A stretch of 64,000 bases of DNA, from assembly GCF_020360975.1 (NCBI RefSeq), contig NW_025408668.1, positions 868,001 to 932,000 on the forward strand, in the 5' to 3' direction. The notes beneath the pieces are model-generated. The model searched no databases. It was not told where the DNA came from and saw only the letters and a program-made list of their open reading frames with translations. Each line of letters opens with the position of its first letter. Positions within the stretch are counted from its first letter, which is position 1. Source of the DNA: Hirsutella rhossiliensis. Its lineage: Eukaryota; Ascomycota; Sordariomycetes; Hypocreales; Ophiocordycipitaceae. Positions 1-11,355 of this stretch are shown in pieces. Position numbers and translations under genes: made by a program.

Positions 1-3000
1 CTAGTCTATTCCTTAGGTCTTAAAAAGGGTCTCTAGGTCCCTATAGTCCCTTAGTCCCCTAGGGTCCCTTAGTCCCCTAAGGTCCCTTAGGGTCCGGTTC
101 CGAAGGTAATAGGCGGTCTTAATAACTTCCCTTTAAAGGTCGTATAGAAGCTTTATAGTAAGTCTTATCGTACGGGCCCTTTCTATTATAGCACCCCCTA
201 ATCTTTCTGCCCCTCCGTTCTAGGCCTAGGTATTCGGTGCTAATAGAAGGGGTAAAATGCCCCTTTTTCGAAGCTAATTTAAGATATCCTTTATAAATAG
301 CTCTCCGTTAGACCGTATCTTCTTTACCTCGTAGCTAAAGTAGGATTTTATCTAGTTAACGAAGTCCTAGAGGGCAAACTAGTTATACTTACTTAGGTAG
401 GTCCGTAAGAAATAGGGGAAAACTATCCCTAAAAAAGCGTCTATAAAAAACATTACCCTAACGAAGCTTTCCTAATCCCTAGAGACGTCGGTCTAGTCGA
501 CCTAAATTTCCTTATACGGCTGGTCCGGCCGTATTAGGGTCCGTCTAGAAATTCGTCTCCTAGTCTTCCCTTAGCCGTAGTATTCGCATTCGACGGTCTT
601 TAGGCCCCTTATTCGTACGCCCTATTATTGGCCTAGCTTATATAAAGCTAGGGGGCCTAGGTAACTAAGTCGTGCGTGCTAAAGAAGACCGTCTCCTTAG
701 GCTGCCGGAAGAGGGTCCTTTATAGTAGACCTATTCCTCCTAGTAGGGAAAGCTAACTTCTCGAGAGATTCCTTCCTAAGGATAGGTCGGAATTCGAGAA
801 TAAATTAACCGAATTTCTCCTCGATAAGCCTAATAGTCTAATTCTTCTAGACTAGCCTCGTAGGCTTAGACGTCGTATCCTAGAAGATTCCTTCCTCTCG
901 AAGAAGGCGGAAGGAAATTAGGCTCGTTAAAAATCGAGGGCAAAAAGCTACCCTTTTTCTTTAAAGAATTCGTATAGATCCGTTAGGTAATTTTATCGTA
1001 AAATTTACCCTTCCGTATCCCTCTATCCGTATAGTTAATTCCCCGGTAATAAGATATTCCTTTCGTGCCTTCTTAAAGGACCGGAATCGTAAGAGTATAT
1101 TGTAGATATCGAGGGAAGCACTAGAGTTAAGGATAGCTGATTTTTATAGGGGATAATCGGAGGGCTCTAACGGTTGGTCTTAGCCTTATTAATCCGTAGG
1201 GAAGACGAAGGCCGGATTTGCTATACCAACGATTTTTCCTCGAATTTACGGCTCGAATAAGGGCAGCGGCGTTATTAGTTGCTATTTCTTAGCAACCCGA
1301 ATCTCGTCTATCTTCTTCTATAACGAGGGGTCCTCCTTAAGAGACTATTATATTATTTCTCTTAGCCTCTTTAAAGGGTTAATTCCTTTAGGTCGGTTTT
1401 CCTCGAAGACCTACTAGCAGTCTTCTAGCCGATAGGGCTTTTTGCATGCTTAGTAGGTAGGTCGATTCCTCCGTTCGTTTCTTCGAGGAATCCTCGTCCC
1501 GGTCTAGAAGGTCTACTTAAAAACCCCCCCTTTTTACCCCTTATTGCTAATATTAACGAGGTTCGATTTCGACTAGTTCCTTGATTTTTCTACTAACGGA
1601 CTAAAAGGTCTATTAGGGGACTAGTCGGGACGGTCTGACTAACGGGACCGGGGCCGGGCCCGGAGCAAGAGGCGGAGCCGGGACCGGGGCAGCCGTTAAA
1701 GACGGGGTTAAGGCTCTCGAGGGAGGAGGAGCCGAAGGAGCAACAGCCGCAGTAGCAGCAGCGGGAGCCGCAGCAACAGGGGCTGCAGCAGCTACTAGGG
1801 CAGCAGGTCGAGCCGTCTAGGTCGAGTGCTAGCTACGAAGGAATAAGACTGCTTGCTGTTATACTCTAGCAGCCTCTTCGTTTAGTTCCCGGCTAGCGTC
1901 TCGAAAGATAGTCGAGTAACCGTTACTAATAGGCTTTATTAGTAGAGATATATCCTATAGCTACTAGCCGGAAAGAGCTTCTATAAGGAAGTATTAGTTA
2001 GCTTCTTCGAGGATTTCTTCCTACGTAGCTAGCCACGACGAAGCTAGTAGGTTTCTAGCAGAGAAGGCTCCTAGATATACCGTATAGGTCTTCCTAATAC
2101 GGTTAGTTATATAGCCCCTCGAGGGAGCTATCGAGGTCTCGAGCTTTAAAAGCTACTGCCTAGGAGTCTCTTCCTCTCGAAGAGAGATTAGCTTTACGGC
2201 ACTAACGGATTCCGTTATCGCCGTGCGTGCAGTAGTTAGTAGCTTCGTCTCGTAAAGGTATTCCTTACGGTGACTCTCGTAGTTACCTAAGGTAGTAGAA
2301 AAAGCTCTCTGCTATATAGAGGTTAGCTCGGAAAAGAGGGTAGCTCCCTCTATAAAGTCCGTTGCCCTAGGACGAAGAGGGGGCTCGAGTAGGTCCTGCT
2401 TATTAGAGAAGACTAAATTATAGATAGTTCTATCTATACGAGCCCGTAGCTCCTTTACCTACTTATCCTAATCTTAGGGCTCTATAAGAATCGTCCTATA
2501 GACCGTAGGGACGGTAGAGGAGTCGGTTTTCGTTATTATTGCGGGGAAGGGTAGAAAAGTCGGTTAAAAAAATCGGCTTTTTTAGTAAGAGGGGTAAAAG
2601 GAAGCTATAAGGGATATAAGAAAGGTGCCTTTTATAGTAGCCGGAAGGTATAGGAATACTATTCCTCCCGGGCTTATAACTCTCGCGAAGAGAGATACGA
2701 GAAGTATATAAAAATATACGAAGGTAAAATTAGAAGTAAGGGGTCGGATAGGTAGGGCAGAGAGATTTAATTCTTATAGGAGCAGCAATTGCGGTAGGGG
2801 AGTAATTATTATATTTCCTTAATTATTCTTCTTTCCTTTATCTAACGCCCCTCTTTATACCCGTTTAGTATCTCGATTAATAAAGAATATCCTGCTTAAA
2901 GAAGCTACTAATATCCTTTCGACTACCGAGCTTTTTACCGGTTTTTCCCCTCCTTTCTAGCCGTTGCCGGCCTATCCGTCTTATCTCTCGCTACCTCTAT

Positions 3001-3165
3001 AGGAAGCTATCGCTACTTTTGCTTCCTTTTATACCCCTACCCTCCTTTCTATACCTCTTTTTAGCTCCTTCTTCCTTCTTCTATACCGGGTGTTTTTAGC
3101 TTCCTTAGTCCCTCGTGCTAAGGGATATCTCCGAGAACTACGAAATCAGGCCACGCTTCGCGATA
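1..3165 (-). mobile_element. Ty1/copia element, copy 1 (5' half, runs off the left edge)
   Basis: This stretch is the reverse complement of the first half of the better preserved copia copy at 40782-47133: the first bases match its region near 43920 and the match runs to the end of the 5' LTR at 3165. It holds LTR, primer site, gag and the start of pol, read on the minus strand; RT and RNase H lie beyond the window. The Gln/Glu/Ala-coding GC-rich patch near 1650-1810 corresponds to 42130-42310 of copy 4. CA and TG are almost absent and stops are frequent, so nothing is translatable. The five bases after the LTR (3166-3170, ATAAT) would be one half of the target duplication; the partner is outside the window. 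It interrupts, or abuts, the family-B gypsy element. Confidence 0.85.
2681..3165 (-). repeat. 5' LTR of copia copy 1 (485 bp)
   Basis: In element orientation the LTR begins TGTCGCGAAG (here its complement at the right end) and ends CTTCGCGAGA, so the two ends form an almost perfect 10-base inverted repeat, longer than the usual TG/CA. It is followed inward by the primer site at 2667-2680. The same 476-485 bp LTR occurs about ten times in the window. Confidence 0.9.
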
Positions 3166-4400
3166 ATAATCTATAAGTATACTATATCTAAAAATACTAG
3201 TTATTAAAAGGGATTATTTAATCTTATTACTAGCGATATAAAATAATTAAAGTAGATATTAATAAGATTACTAATAGACTTAAAGATATACTTACTAAAA
3301 GCTAAGATAACCTTATAAGAAGACTCCGCTAACTATAACTCTTACTTATTAGTAAATATAACGGTAAAAATATAATTAAATTTCTTAAGAAGTTTAAATA
3401 AAAGATATATATTAACTATATTTATAATAAGGATAAAATATACTAGCTCGAAGTTTATATCTTCTTTATATAAGCCCCTACTATTAAAATTCTTATAAAT
3501 AGACTTACTTAAAAAAAAGTAAAGAAGAAACTCCGTTAATACTATTATATATATAATATTAAATAACTAGAAACTACTAATAACCGCTTAAACTATTATA
3601 ATACTAAAAAGCCTAGGACTATTATAAAAGTTATAAAATAGCTTAGTTTTTACTTATACCTATAGTATAAAGTATAACTTAATAGCTAGGAAGAATCTAT
3701 AGTTTAATTATATTTTATTTACTATATAATACTAAAGGAACTTATTATTAATATTATAAAAAGAAATAAAAAGATATCTAAAGTTATCTTAAAACTCCTA
3801 TATAAAAGCCTTATCTATATAATTAATAACTACTTAGTACCTTAATAGGACGTTAAGCGATAAGATATAGTATCTAAAGTTTATAATTAAAAGCTTAAGA
3901 ACTTAAAGAAAGACTAGCTTTTTAGGGAAATTAATAAAGTAATAAATAAAGTTAAATTTAATAAGAGCGAAGAAAAACTTCTTAAAGAGTTAAAGAAAAT
4001 AAATAAGAAACCTAGATAGCTTAATAAAAGAGATCTTAGACCTAATAAAAGCCTTTAAAGATATAAAGATTAACCTTAATTACTAGTAAAAGTAGATATT
4101 TAACTAGCTTAATAAGGAATAAAAACGTATTAGTAATAAAAGCTACTTTTTAAGTTATAGATAAGGAGGTAGCGTAAATACTATTAGATTTTACTACCTA
4201 TTTAATTAATATATATAGTTTTAGGCTAATACTTTTAACTAGCTTAAGAGATACCTTTATTATAGTAAAGAAAGATACTACCTTTATAAGTATAAGGTAT
4301 ACTCTTAGGACTATAAGATCGGATTTATAATATATAAAGTAGTAAATAAGACTCTTTACCTTAAAAGAAAAGATAATAAAAGCGTAATTCCCTTAGTACT
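3166..4400 (+). pseudogene. Family-B gypsy gag fossil with RIP-erased zinc knuckle
   Basis: Capsid-like remnant. The clearest mark is at 4252-4293, where the spacing of a retroviral CX2CX4HX4C zinc knuckle is kept, but the codons for all three Cys and for the His have become TAC or TAT (Tyr), just what CpA-to-TpA and TpG-to-TpA changes produce from TGC/TGT and CAC/CAT. The flanking Gly/Lys/Arg residues fit the family. The segment ends at the insertion of the chromovirus at 4396-4400, about 100 bases after the knuckle, near where protease would begin. Confidence 0.65.
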
Positions 4401-4586
4401 TATTATAGAGTAAGTAGAGGTATATATATAGGTACTATCTATAGGATAATATTAATAAGCTATATAGAGCTCTCTTATATATAGCTAGCCTATATATATA
4501 TATATAAGATCCGGCCTTCTATATATAATTATATAGCTTAGGCTATAGCCTAAGCCTATAACCTATAATAGTTAAAGACTCTTATA
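4401..4586 (-). repeat. 3' LTR of chromovirus copy 1 (186 bp)
   Basis: Matches 11170-11355 and the LTR pair of copy 2 in length and sequence. Its ends are TA..TA, as expected from TG..CA after RIP. The purine tract of the element adjoins it, seen on this strand as a CCCTCCCTT-type run. Confidence 0.9.
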
Positions 4587-4889
4587 TAATACCCTCCCTT
4601 AAGTATAGCGCGGTGTTACTTAATTAATAGCTTTTATACTATTAAGCCTATACTACTAGCTCTACCCTACCCTTTCCTATTAATTATACTAGCCCTACTA
4701 GCCTTATTATCCCCGCGCTTATTAGCTTAGGTAGCTAAAACTAAGCTTTATACTTATTAGCTAGCTAGCCGTTTAAATAAGAGCGTAACCTATTATATAC
4801 GCCCCTAGGTAGCTAGCGGCCGGCCTAGACCTACGTAAGCCTTAGGTTGCCTATCCCTTTAGCCTTAAGTAGCCTCCTTTACTTAAGGG

Positions 4890-4898
4890 TATATAAAG
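4890..4898 (+). promoter_or_regulatory. TATA box of the antisense gene in chromovirus copy 1
   Basis: TATATAAAG followed by a long C/T-rich tract and then the fossil antisense gene. The same arrangement, TATATAAGG plus C/T tract, is at 56319-56327 in copy 2. It points rightward, opposite to the element's own gag-pol. Confidence 0.5.
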
Positions 4899-4959
4899 CG
4901 TTATCCCCCCCTTCTTCCTTCCTTTCCTTCTCCTCCTTCTTTAACTATAATAATAGTAG

Positions 4960-6042
4960 TAATAAGTAAGTTCCGCTCTACTTAAGGTATTAGTTCGTTC
5001 CTAGCTATATAGGCCGCTTTATTAATATATACTTATAGTAATAGCTATAATAGTAATAATAGCCTTAATAATAATAACTTTAACTAGTAAGTTCTTTACT
5101 TTATAAAGTAAGAGGCTATAATCTATAATACTAACTTCCGCGATAAATATATCTACCTACCCCTCCCTTACTTTCTCTTTCTTAGAGCATATAAAGTCGT
5201 TCGTCGACGCCGTGCTAGGCACGGCTAATAATAGCTCCGCCGCTACCGCTACTCTTACCCGCGCCCCCGCGACTACGCCTACTACCGCCGCCTCTACCTT
5301 TACTATACTAGCCGCCCTTATATCGCCCTTTTAAGTAACGACGCCGTCCCTACCGCTAGCCGTAACGCCCGGCCCCTCTACCCCCGCCTCCGCCTCTACT
5401 ACCCCTATAAGTCCGCTACCTAGTAAGCGTAATAGCTATTTTTCGCTAACTTCTTAAAGTATAAACGCTAAGTATAGGCTAGAGCTACCTACGCGGCCCC
5501 CTATATACGGTACGCGTTATAGGAGCTCCCCTACGCCGACTAAGTCGGGCGCTACTATAGCGGTAGTTATTACTAGTACGCGCGTACTAGCTATGCCTAT
5601 AAGGCGGCGCCTCCTATCCTACTTACTACGGCGTTAGCTTAGAAGGCCGGCGCGTATAGGTAGGTATAAGGGGCTACTAAGAAGCGCCTTACCGCCGCCG
5701 CCGCCGCCTACTATAATCTCCGCGCCCTTAAGCGCTAGGGCCTCGTCCTTAAGTAAGTTCCTCTCCTCTAGCTCTTTTACTTCCGCTATTAACTCTCCCG
5801 GTACTAAGGATACTACCTCCGTCGCCCTATCCGCGGTCCCCTTAACCGTGCCCGCCGCCGCCCCCGCCGCTACTACTAGCCGGGCCCCCCTTACTCTTAG
5901 AGCCCTTAGAGCCGCCGCTACTACCGACTAGCTTATAGGCCTAAAAGGCCGCTTAAGCGCCTTAGAGAGCGCTACCGCCGTTAATAAGGTAAAGGAGGAC
6001 GATAAAGATAAAGATAAGGACGATAATAAGGATAAAGAGTAG
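4960..6042 (+). pseudogene. Antisense spliced gene in the 3' region of chromovirus copy 1 (RIPed)
   Basis: RIPed counterpart of the gene at 56380-57485. The copies share the GTAAGT start near 4968, an exon from about 5147, an intron at 5407-5459 of exactly the same 53-bp length (donor changed from GTAAGT to ATAAGT, a G-to-A RIP change; branch-like GCTAAC kept) and a second long exon to about 6042. The second exon includes a run of Ala codons from GCC repeats, a Leu-heptad segment (LxGLxGRLSALE) and an Asp/Lys-rich tail. The end cannot be fixed, because TAG and TAA codons may be RIPed CAG or CAA. The product resembles no family I recognise. Confidence 0.5.
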
Positions 6043-6189
6043 GTCTAAGTAGTTTAAGGGCTTTACTTTAAAATAAACGCTATTTTTATCTCTACTTATA
6101 TTATTACGCTTATATTATTATAACTACTTACTTTACTTTACTTACTTTATAGTCTTAGCTTAAGCTATTATCGGTAGTCTATTAGTCTA

Positions 6190-9100
6190 TTATTTTTATC
6201 TACTATTTTAAATAAGGCTTTAAACTTATTAAGGGCTATAGTTCTCGTAAACTTATATATAGGTTCTTACGTAAGGTTAAGATACCTACGCTACTTAATA
6301 AGGACCTCTTAGCGTTTCCCCTTATTAACCTTCTTCTAGCGCGCGGCCTATATCTCTTTAATCTTAAACTTATCCTTTCCTTCTACCTTAATTATAAGCG
6401 GTTAAGCGTCCGCTACCTCTTATCTAAGTAGCGGGTTAAAGGAGGCTCTATAAAGGAGGTCTATATTAATCTTATTATAGACACTTATTAAGAGACTATT
6501 AAGCTCTATAACCTATAGGCTAATAACCCTTTATACTATAAACTTTATATATAGCTAGTTAAGCTTCTTCTTTAGCTATACCGACCTATAGTTATAGAGG
6601 TCTAGCTATACCTTATCTCTTACTATAAACCTATCTACTAGGGCCCTAGTTTTATTAATATACCGCTCTTAATCTTATACTATAGCGGCTATTATAGATT
6701 AGTAATAATCTATAGTCTCTTATAGCTTTCGTATAAATATAAAAGCGCGGCCTTTTAGTAATAAATTACTATACTACTCTACTACTATATTTATAGTAAA
6801 GGGAACTAATAAGGCTAGTTTAAAGCTATATATTATAAAGAAAGGGGCTATCTTAATAGAGGTATATAGTTTACTATTTAACGTAAGTTAGGCTATAAGG
6901 AGCTACCGGTCTTAGTTTACTTAGTTATAGGCTATAATAGCCTATAGGTAAGCCTACGCCTCCTAGTTAACCTTCTTAGGCCCTTTATTAGTTTATAGGT
7001 AATATACTATACTAAGTAGCTATATAATCTAAAGTAGCTAGTATAGGTACTAATAAAAGTAGCTAGTTTAATTCGATCCTTTATTACTTATAATAAAGGC
7101 TAGCTAGCTATATAAGCGGGCTTAGTACTATAAGAAGCGCTCTATATAAGACTTTATATCTATAGATAGTATTAGCTTTAATACTATAGACTTACTAAGT
7201 CGGTCCTTAATTACTTATATATAGCGGTTACCGCCCTCTATAAGTAGGAGGTCTATTATAAAGTCTATTTAAATATATATATAGAACTAGTTAGGCACTA
7301 AAAGCTACTTAAGTAGCCCCTTAAGCTATACCCTTTAAATCTTAGTATAGCTATAAATATTATAGTTATAAAAGAAGCAGCGAATATAGTACTATAAGAA
7401 GGGCTAGTAGAAATCCCTTATAAGGCCTATTACTATACCTTACTTACCTAGGTAGCCTATAATACTAGAGTTATAGATAAGCTAGACTAGCTTCCCTTAG
7501 AGCTCGTTCTATTTATCTAGCTTTAGCGGTCTATCTTTCTCCCTAGCTTCTATAGTATATAGCGCGCCCGGTACTTATAGTCTCCCCCGCTAATATAAAT
7601 ACCCCTATAAGTCGATATAATAGTCGGCTATTTATACCTTTAGCTTTAGCTTTAGATCGAGGCGTCGAGCGCCGGACTTAATAGCGCGGCGTACGCTCTT
7701 ATAGGTATAGTCTAGAAACGATATCCTATCCTATAAGCGCTAGAGGACCTTATCTTAGAATACCTACGCTATACGCGCCTTTAAGCCGGTCTATCCCTCC
7801 TTACTAAGCTAAGGCAAAGGTATAAGGGAAGGCTTATTTATTAGCGCCGCGCCTTCCTTTACTAAGGAAGCTCCTATATAAGTCTATAGCGCTTCTTATA
7901 GGATAAGCTATAGATCCTAGGCCTTAATATCCGCTCCCGTTAGCCGGTCTTAATCCCTCTAAGAAAGCGTATTTAAGACTATAGAGTCCTACCCTAGCTA
8001 GTACTTAATTAAGAAGTTAAAGCGTAAGAGATACTCCGCTTAGCGGGCTTACTATTCTAAGAGGTACTAGCGGGTTATAAAGTACCTAAGATTCCTATAA
8101 TCTATAAGAACCTTAAAGCTCTTATAGCTTTAAAGCTCCGCTTACTATTACTTAAGGTAGCTAATAATCGCTAGTATCTTCTTATTATAAATAGTATAAT
8201 TCCGCTTTACTAAGGTTAGCTTATAAGAGTAGAACGCTATTAGTTACTTCTACTTATTTACCTCCTAAGAGAGCGTTCCTTTAAGTGCCTAGCCGCTATA
8301 GTCCGCTTTAACTAACGTAGACTAGTCGAAGTCCTACTAAAGTAGTACTAGGGCCTATAAGAATAGGTCCTTAAGCGTATAGAACGCTCCTTTTTATATA
8401 GGCCCTTAATAAAAAGCGGTCTATTTCCTAGTAATCTTATTTAAGGGACTTATAATATAAGAGAAGCCCTTAATAAATATCCTATAATAGTTTATAAACC
8501 TAAGGAAGCTTTATACGCCTATTTATATAGTTAGGGCCGCTTAGTTTTAGATCGCCTAGATCTTTATAAGATCCGCCTATATACCTACGCTTATATAAAT
8601 AATAAAGCTTAAGTACTTAACCCTCTTAACCTTAAATTCGTACTTATCTAAGTTAAGGTAGAGCCTATAAAGTTAAAAGCGCTCTAGGACCTTCTATACT
8701 TTCTATATATAGTTCTTATAGGAGCCGCTTATATAGATAAGGATATTATCTATATATATAGAGGCGAACTTATTAAGGAAGTCTTAAAGTATATTATTAA
8801 TATAACGCTAGAAGGTAGCGGGCGCTCTTAAGAGGCTAAAGGGCGTTATAAGCTACTTAAATAAGCTATAGCGTATATAGAACGCTATCTTTTACTTATT
8901 ACCCTCTAAGATCTATACCTTATAAAACGCTTATTTTATATCTAGCTTTATAAACTACTTTGCCTTTAAAAGGTTATAGAGTATATCCGAGATTAAGGGT
9001 AAAGGGTAGCGGTCTAGCTTTATAATTACGTTTAAAGCCCTATAGTCGTAATAGAACTATATCCTACCCCTTAGTTTATATATAAATAAGACCGGCGCTC

Positions 9101-11100
9101 TTACTTTAGAGCTACTTACTTAAATAAAACCCTTATTTAAGAGGTCCCTTAGCGTCTTCTTTAGTACTAGTAGCTCCGCGTATAATATACTATATAGCGG
9201 TCTAAATAGTATAGGTAGTTCTTACCCCTTTTTATTAGTATAAAGTACGATCTTATAGTCTACCCCTAGCCTATATAGGTTAAGCTTATTTACTTCTTAG
9301 GACTTAAATAGCGGTAGGAAGTCGTAAAAGCGCTTTAGTATCTACTACTATAGCTTAGAGGGCGACTTTAGCTTCTTTATCTAAAGGGCCTTATTAATAT
9401 CCGCTAGGCTAACTATATAGACCGCTATATTAGCCGCTACCTAGCCTTACCCCTGCTCTACCTATTATATAGTTCCTATAAAAATAGAGGTAAGGACTTC
9501 TTATACTAAGTATAAAGCTTATATACTTAGTCCTATACTTATAAAACCGTTATTATAGTAAACCTACTATTATATAGGCCTAAACTATAGCTTCCTTTAA
9601 TATAAAACTAAGTATAACTTTATATATAATAACTAAGGTTTCCTAAGAATTAAGGGAAACTTTAGTTAGGGGATTATATAGGCTATAATAAGCTTATAGT
9701 AACCGTCGACCTCTATAGCTAGCTATATAATACCCTTAATTACTATACCTTCTATCGCGCTTAAGGCGCCCTTTACTCGCCTTAAGGCGATCTTTTCTAC
9801 TAGTACTTATATCTCTTATATAAGCGCCTTATTAACTATAGCGTAGTACTAGTAGCCCTCGTCTATAAGGGCGGTAATAAGTAAGGAGTTATTAATTATA
9901 ACCTATATTAAAGTAGGCTCCTTTTCTATATAAGTAGATAATTCCTCCTTCTCCTTTACTAGTGTTAGTAATTAGGGCTCTAGAGCCCGTCTTTACTCTA
10001 GAGCTACTCTTTTTCCTTTAGGCTTAGGGGGGTAGAGTCCTCCTTATCGTCTAAGGCGAGGAGCGGTTCTATCTTCGCTACTTAAACCGTAATAGGCTAT
10101 TTAGCTAAAAGGAAGGGGTATTTTAATATAAAGTATATAAATACTCTATAATATAAGTAGCGGCCGTTAGCTTTCTTCTTCCCGATTTCCTCGCTTATTA
10201 CCTACTTCGCCCGCTACTTAGAGTATAGGGCGGTATAGGGGGTGGTCGACGGCGTCTTCTTACTATATCTAGCCCGGTCTATATAGGTAGCCGATATTAA
10301 GGTATCCCTATCTATATTAATAGCTAGTTATTTATCTTATAAAGGGGCGGTAATCCTATCGCCGCTATATAGCGTGCGCTTATAAAGCTTTTAGAAACGC
10401 GGCGTCTATTTATAGCCTTAAGCTACCTTTATTAACCGGCTTATATACTCGCTATAGTTAGTAAGTATAATTATAGGGATAAGTAGCTCTTATAGGGCTA
10501 GCGTAATCGAATTCTATAGCTATATAAGCTTCGCGCTATCTTCCTATACTATAGTCCCCGCTACCTATAAGAGCGTCTCTTTAAAATCGGGAAGGAATTC
10601 GCTAAAGGTTTATCTATTTCTTTACTTAAGGGTCTATAGCCTATCTTACGCCTTCTCCCGCTCCTATATATTACCGAACGTATATATAAGGTATTAAAAG
10701 AAGTCTTATAGGTCGCGTCTACCCCTAAGGCCGCCCTTATCCTAGAATCTAGAGATCTACTATATCTAAGGCTCTAGTAGCGTATAAAGGAGCGAATACT
10801 ACGCTATATCGCAATAGCTATTTAGGCCCTATTTCTTATTAGTTATAAACTTTATTTATAGCTAGCTAAGAAAGAAGTAAAAGGACTCTAGCTTACTATC
10901 CTAAGTCGGCTAAGGGAGCGGCTTCTACGTCGGTAGTATCGCCGCTATAACCGGCGTTACGGAGGTTATAGGGGTTAAAGCTAATCTTATAGACGGCTCC
11001 CTTAGTATAGCGAGAACCTTATCCTTCTCGCTAGCCGTCGCGCTTTTAATCGCTTCTAGGATAGCTATAATACTTCCTATCCGTTTAGGGAGGGGCGGAG
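6190..11100 (-). pseudogene. gag-pol fossil of chromovirus copy 1
   Basis: Reads leftward as gag, RT, RNase H, integrase and chromodomain. The RT active site lies at 8745-8756, where the YxDD box reads Tyr-Ile-Asp-Asn: the second catalytic Asp has become Asn by a TG-to-TA change. The chromodomain is at about 6209-6400 and matches that of copy 2. Stops are scattered through every domain and none can be functional. Confidence 0.8.
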
Positions 11101-11169
11101 TACTTCCTTAAGGGGGAGGCGCCCTTTTTAAAGAGATATCTATTAAATCTATTAGTTAATAGCTTATAT

Positions 11170-11355
11170 TATTACGGAGTAAGCAAAGGCGTATATATAG
11201 GTACCGTTTATAAAATAATATTAATAAGCTATATAGAGCTCTCTTATACGCGGCTAGCCTATATATATATATATAGGATCCGGCCCTTTATACGTAACTA
11301 TATAGCTTAGGCTATAGCCTAAGCTTATAACCTATAATAGTTAAAGACTCTTATA
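11170..11355 (-). repeat. 5' LTR of chromovirus copy 1 (186 bp)
   Basis: Same 186-bp unit as 4401-4586. It is immediately followed by GTACT, the second half of the target duplication. I could not match the adjoining internal bases to a particular tRNA 3' end, so the primer is unknown. Confidence 0.9.

Larger units (their letters stand above)
4401..11355 (-). mobile_element. Ty3/gypsy chromovirus, family A, copy 1 (6955 bp)
   Basis: Complete element with 186-bp LTRs at 4401-4586 and 11170-11355 and a perfect 5-bp TSD, GTACT, at 4396-4400 and 11356-11360. Orientation is minus: the RT motif, the chromodomain and the purine tract next to the left LTR all read on that strand. It aligns over its whole length with the copy at 55830-62807 but is more heavily RIPed. 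Between the chromodomain and the left LTR lies a GC-rich region with an antisense gene. The element is inserted in the gag/pol junction of the family-B gypsy. Confidence 0.92.
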